DNA of 8,249 bases from CAYJXA01 sp964404595 (GTDB taxonomy: Archaea; Nanobdellota; Nanobdellia; Woesearchaeales; GW2011-AR9). The translations under genes were made by a program, and so were the position numbers. The stretch spans positions 1 to 8,249 of the forward strand of contig CAYOKQ010000066.1 in assembly GCA_964404595.1 (NCBI GenBank), read 5' to 3'. Shown here in pieces: positions 5,880 through 8,249 of this stretch. The notes under the pieces were generated by a model that saw only the letters and a list, made by a program, of their open reading frames with translations, searched no databases and was not told where the DNA came from. Positions within the stretch are counted from its first letter, which is position 1. Each line of letters starts with the position of its first letter.

Positions 5880-6233
5880 ATGGGATTGTTTCATAAAACG
5901 TTAGAAGATATTCATGAATATGGAAAGGAGGGACAATTTTTGCCAGCAATGCGTGTGCTTAATGAACACATTGCTGCTGACCACGAATTCAACTCAGATC
6001 TTGCCGGACTTCAAGGAGCATTACAATCCTACACCCATGCACTTCGCGAACTACAGGAACAGGCTAACGGACTTTTGACCAAGAGAAAAAGTGAAACTGG
6101 GGCTGCTAAAGCCTTGACCGAAAAGGAACTTAAAAAGGTTTTTAGAGATAAGGTATATAATGCTAGAATGCATTTAATCAAAGTCGAAGCCCTTATTATA
6201 AAACTTCGCAAAGATCGGCTGGATTTACGATAA
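5880..6233 (+). CDS. helical protein of unknown function
   Basis: This 117-aa protein is not recognised. It is soluble and predicted almost entirely helical. A first helical region (about 1-33) ends in NEHIAADHEF; the second (about 36-72, SYTHALRELQEQANGLL) has a heptad-like pattern that could form a coiled coil. A short linker (KRKSETGAAKAL) leads to a basic C-terminal helix (about 80-117) ending in KLRKDRLDLR. There are no cysteines, no signal peptide and no catalytic motif. The gene lies 38 bases after the pirin, on the same strand, with a good Shine-Dalgarno site, so it is probably the last gene of the uvrC-pirin transcript. It faces the nuclease-like gene convergently. It could be a small scaffold or nucleic-acid-associated protein, but nothing in the sequence decides this. 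Confidence 0.75.
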   Translation: MGLFHKTLEDIHEYGKEGQFLPAMRVLNEHIAADHEFNSDLAGLQGALQSYTHALRELQEQANGLLTKRKSETGAAKALTEKELKKVFRDKVYNARMHLIKVEALIIKLRKDRLDLR

Positions 6234-6275
6234 TCGATTTTAGTATTATCATTACGTTACTTTAACGAATAGAAC

Positions 6276-6935
6276 TTATATTTTTCCAGCATTTTTCCAC
6301 CTGCAAAATTCACAATTCTTAGAAGCAGCCGGCATTTTTCCATCCAATACTTTAACTGCATTTCGAAATAATGCCTCAGCTTTATCGCTCTGGACTCTCA
6401 CCGGGTGCAGCTCTTTATGGAACCAGATATCCCCTTTCCAATTCATGCTTTTGGGATAGTAGAATAACAGATAGGCATAATCGCCCACGATGAAGCCATT
6501 TTTATGCAGCAGGAAAGTGTACAAATTCAATTGGTCTTGATAATACCCCAGCGTATCTTCCTTAAGGGCAAACCCGCGCGTGACATATTCAAGCACACTA
6601 AGCACATTGCCTTGCTGCACCACATCATCCACAGCTCCGCGCAAGACATTTCCTTCTTCATCTTTCCAGCGAATTCCCTGTTTTGAATCTCTCCACAGCG
6701 CCATAAAGACATGGTCAAACAAAAAAGCAGCAGGCCCAAGTGATCGCAGTTCCGGCGGCAATTTTTGATGCTCGCGATAATAATTTGACCGTTCTTTGAG
6801 CATTTTATCGATGCCATAGGGCAGGGAAGGGTAAATGCCCGCAGGACGTGTTACTCCTTTTTTCTGCTGCAGCCAGAAACAGCGCGGGCAGTCTTTGAGC
6901 AATGATAACGAAGAGGGCGATAATGTATATGGCAT
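6276..6935 (-). CDS. PD-(D/E)XK nuclease-like protein with putative iron-sulfur cysteines and a replaced catalytic lysine
   Basis: The 219-aa protein has the layout of RecB/Cas4-like PD-(D/E)XK nucleases. It opens with LSPSSLSLLKDCPRCFW (C16, C19). The motif II region is GAVDDVV (D103, D104). The next strand, LSVLEYVTRG, aligns with the D/E-x-K motif, usually D-Y-K-T-R-G or E-Y-K-T-R-G, but here reads E116-Y-V118, so valine stands where the catalytic lysine is expected. QLNLY (Q135, Y139) gives the QxxxY motif of this group. CEFC (C208, C211) near the end pairs with C16/C19 as a likely [4Fe-4S] cluster tying the two ends together. Members process DNA ends in repair, recombination or CRISPR adaptation; no cas genes are visible here. 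A TATA box fits a leaderless start. The fold is well supported; activity is doubtful because of V118. Confidence 0.88.
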   Translation of the reverse strand: MPYTLSPSSLSLLKDCPRCFWLQQKKGVTRPAGIYPSLPYGIDKMLKERSNYYREHQKLPPELRSLGPAAFLFDHVFMALWRDSKQGIRWKDEEGNVLRGAVDDVVQQGNVLSVLEYVTRGFALKEDTLGYYQDQLNLYTFLLHKNGFIVGDYAYLLFYYPKSMNWKGDIWFHKELHPVRVQSDKAEALFRNAVKVLDGKMPAASKNCEFCRWKNAGKI

Positions 6936-6957
6936 TAAACCGAGTAGAAATCATCCC

Positions 6958-6967
6958 ATTTAAATAA
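6958..6967 (-). promoter_or_regulatory. TATA-like box for the nuclease-like gene
   Basis: On the minus strand this reads TTATTTAAAT, centred about 27 bases before the ATG at 6935, with no Shine-Dalgarno site between. It forms the minus-strand half of a divergent promoter region shared with the FKBP gene. Confidence 0.45.
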
Positions 6968-6987
6968 TTGTCTGAATTAGAGTATCC

Positions 6988-7000
6988 ATAAATATATAAA
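6988..7000 (+). promoter_or_regulatory. TATA box for the FKBP gene
   Basis: ATAAATATATAAA is a strong archaeal-type TATA box, centred about 27 bases before the ATG at 7022. No ribosome-binding site lies between, so the transcript is probably leaderless. Confidence 0.55.
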
Positions 7001-7021
7001 CCGGCATAATACAAAGCAGAT

Positions 7022-7522
7022 ATGAAAAAGATATTCTTTCTGTTGATAACAGCGCTAATTTTGACATCCTGCGCCCAAAAGCCAGTAGCAGAATTTGGCG
7101 ACACCATTACTATCGAATATAAAGCTACTCTTGCCGATGGCAGTAAGTTTGACGATTCTCAGGATTATGATATACCTACCACATTTACCATCGGCAATCG
7201 GGAAGTTCTCGTAGGCTTGGAGAGAGCCGTTTTGGAAATGCATGAAGGAGAACAGAAAAAAGTATTGCTCTCGCCAGAAGCGGCTTATGGCCTGAATGCT
7301 CCAGAAAAAATAGAACTCATCCCTCTGGAAGAATTTCCAAACTTGTCCAGAGTTAGAATTGGCATGATCCTGCCAGCTCGTGATAGAGTAACCGGTGAAG
7401 AAGTCGAAGGTCGGATAATTAATGTCACACCCGAAGGGATTATAGTAGATTTTAATCATCCACTGGCAGGACAGGCGATCTGGATGGATATAACTTTGCT
7501 GAAGATTGAGAGAAAAGAATAA
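7022..7522 (+). CDS. FKBP-type (SlyD-like) peptidyl-prolyl cis-trans isomerase with lipoprotein signal
   Basis: FKBP proteins catalyse proline cis-trans isomerisation and assist folding. Residues 1-17 form a lipoprotein signal: two lysines, a hydrophobic core and a lipobox ending at C17 (LTSC), so the mature protein is probably membrane-anchored outside the cell. The FKBP part (about 25-166) starts EFGDTITIEYKATLADGSKFDDS, with the typical Y and FD positions, then VLVGLERAVLEMHEGEQKKV and AAYGLNAP. An insert after AYG (about residues 95-150, containing IGMILPARDRVTGEEVEGRI) corresponds to the insert-in-flap chaperone domain of SlyD-like and archaeal short FKBPs. The SlyD metal-binding His-rich tail is absent. 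At 166 aa the length fits a signal plus a short archaeal FKBP. It is transcribed from its own promoter. Confidence 0.94.
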   Translation: MKKIFFLLITALILTSCAQKPVAEFGDTITIEYKATLADGSKFDDSQDYDIPTTFTIGNREVLVGLERAVLEMHEGEQKKVLLSPEAAYGLNAPEKIELIPLEEFPNLSRVRIGMILPARDRVTGEEVEGRIINVTPEGIIVDFNHPLAGQAIWMDITLLKIERKE

Positions 7523-7529
7523 GCATTCA

Positions 7530-7535
7530 TTTTTT
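7530..7535 (+). terminator. T-run after the FKBP gene
   Basis: Six T residues lie 8 bases past the FKBP stop, without a clear stem before them. Archaeal RNA polymerase often terminates at short T-runs alone, so this is a plausible terminator. It also overlaps the stop codon of the convergent gene, which lies only 11 bases from the FKBP stop. Confidence 0.35.
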
Positions 7536-8249
7536 AGTGGCGCCTTTTACGTAGATAGTATTCTTTTATCTTCTGAAATTGTTCCCAGGAGATATGCTTT
7601 AATTTTTCTTTGGGTGGAAGGACACAGATATTGAGATGATTATTAAACAAATGAATAAACCTATCTCGTTTCATTTCAAGTGATGGGTTTGAAGATTGAA
7701 ACGTAGTAAACTTGAGAGCACAGGCATCTCTTTGATTCTTATGAAAGTAGCATTTTCGAAGACAATGAACCTTTTGATACCAGCGAATATGATGCAGGAT
7801 ATTTTTTTTCCTATTCTTGCTTTTAACGTACGCCAGAGTGCAGTTAATTTCATCATAAGTTATATTGGCATCATCACATCGCACTTTAATATCTTTAATC
7901 TTATCATGTTCAGAGGTGATAAAGCGAAGAATCAAGGCTACTTTTTCTTGGGGAAGAATTTTCCACACTGAAAGTTGGTTGTATTCAATTAAATTAGCAA
8001 TGTGATCCCACACCGTACCAACTTTAATGCCTCTTTCCTGTGCTATTTGGAGTACTGTTCTTCCTTTTTTATAAAGATATAACGTTTTTTGTACGCTGAA
8101 CTGTAAGGAAGATTCTTCTGTTTTTCTGACAAGATTCTGATGATTCGTTAATTTTAGATGGTTTATTGTTTGTTCCACCGGAAACAACTGATCGAACATT
8201 CTGAGCATATGTTGTCGATACTTGAAGGTGTTCGCATGGGAAATGTGAG
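7534..8249 (-). CDS. helix-turn-helix protein, C-terminal part (5' end outside the window), possibly the tail of a helicase
   Basis: The first ATG in the window (8208) gives 224 aa, but the frame stays open to the window edge (13 more codons, including HANTFKYRQH). No TATA box or Shine-Dalgarno site precedes 8208, so the gene probably starts outside. Residues about 38-80 (counted from 8208) form a helix-turn-helix: QKTLYLYKKGRTVLQIAQER, then GIKVGTVWDHIANLIEYNQL. This resembles the HTH domain found at the C-terminus of some RecQ-type helicases and YpbB-like proteins (Pfam HTH_40), recognised by pattern only. A Cys/His-rich segment follows (H148, C149, C153, H156, C163) and could bind a metal. 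A basic end (YYLRKRRH) closes it. The role is nucleic-acid binding at most; a helicase part would lie upstream of the window. Confidence 0.75.
   Translation of the reverse strand, partial: HISHANTFKYRQHMLRMFDQLFPVEQTINHLKLTNHQNLVRKTEESSLQFSVQKTLYLYKKGRTVLQIAQERGIKVGTVWDHIANLIEYNQLSVWKILPQEKVALILRFITSEHDKIKDIKVRCDDANITYDEINCTLAYVKSKNRKKNILHHIRWYQKVHCLRKCYFHKNQRDACALKFTTFQSSNPSLEMKRDRFIHLFNNHLNICVLPPKEKLKHISWEQFQKIKEYYLRKRRH

Noticed and set aside
6255..6267. Small hairpin CGTTA-CTT-TAACG between convergent genes as a terminator
   Set aside because: The stem is only five pairs and no T-run follows directly, so it is not supported as a terminator.
6276..6935. Cas4 and a CRISPR locus
   Set aside because: The protein shares the fold type and cysteine layout style with Cas4, but no repeats, spacers or other cas genes are present and the catalytic lysine is missing.
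1..8249. tRNA, rRNA, insertion sequence or CRISPR array
   Set aside because: No cloverleaf, ribosomal RNA sequence, transposase or regularly spaced repeat was seen on either strand by eye; a dedicated search was not possible.

Overview
The window looks like a chromosomal segment of an archaeon, most likely an uncultured DPANN-type lineage (Woesearchaeota or a relative) assembled from a metagenome. Four things suggest this. Several genes have an AT-rich TATA-like box centred 25-27 bases before the start codon and no Shine-Dalgarno sequence, the layout of leaderless archaeal transcripts. Genes reached by readthrough or with a real leader carry archaeal-type GAGG sites instead. Bacterial-type UvrA and UvrC sit beside short hypothetical proteins. 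A run of 10 Ns marks a scaffold join. The lineage is an inference from layout and protein style, not a database result.

Layout. 1-1540 (+): C-terminal half of uvrA, cut by the window edge. 1512-2761 (-): four small genes. From upstream to downstream these are an 82-aa unknown, a truncated DinD-like protein, a cysteine-rich zinc protein broken by the assembly gap, and a small membrane protein whose end overlaps the end of uvrA. 2762-2871: a divergent promoter with palindromes. 2872-3024 (+): a 50-aa antitoxin-like gene. 2995-3479 (-): a GNAT acetyltransferase with a frameshift and an apparent internal deletion, convergent with the small gene. 3566-5146 (+): uvrC, with no helix-hairpin-helix tail. 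5143-5841 (+): a pirin, coupled to uvrC by an ATGA overlap. 5880-6233 (+): a helical unknown. 6276-6935 (-): a PD-(D/E)XK nuclease-like protein whose motif lysine is replaced. 7022-7522 (+): an FKBP-type prolyl isomerase with a lipobox. 7534-8249 (-): the C-terminal part of a helix-turn-helix protein, cut by the window edge.

How the genes relate. UvrA (damage recognition) and UvrC (dual incision) belong to nucleotide excision repair. Between them lies about 2 kb of accessory, partly decayed genes: a DinD N-terminal fragment, a zinc protein, and what looks like the remains of a GNAT toxin-antitoxin pair. This reads as a small variable island set into a repair locus. The rest (pirin, nuclease-like protein, FKBP, HTH protein) shows no evident shared pathway.

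The most useful corrections for a reader are these. The gene over the N-run changes frame there and ends at 1927, not 1908. The GNAT gene is one broken gene, not two. The 50-aa gene at 2872 is real but easily missed. The genes at both window ends continue outside.
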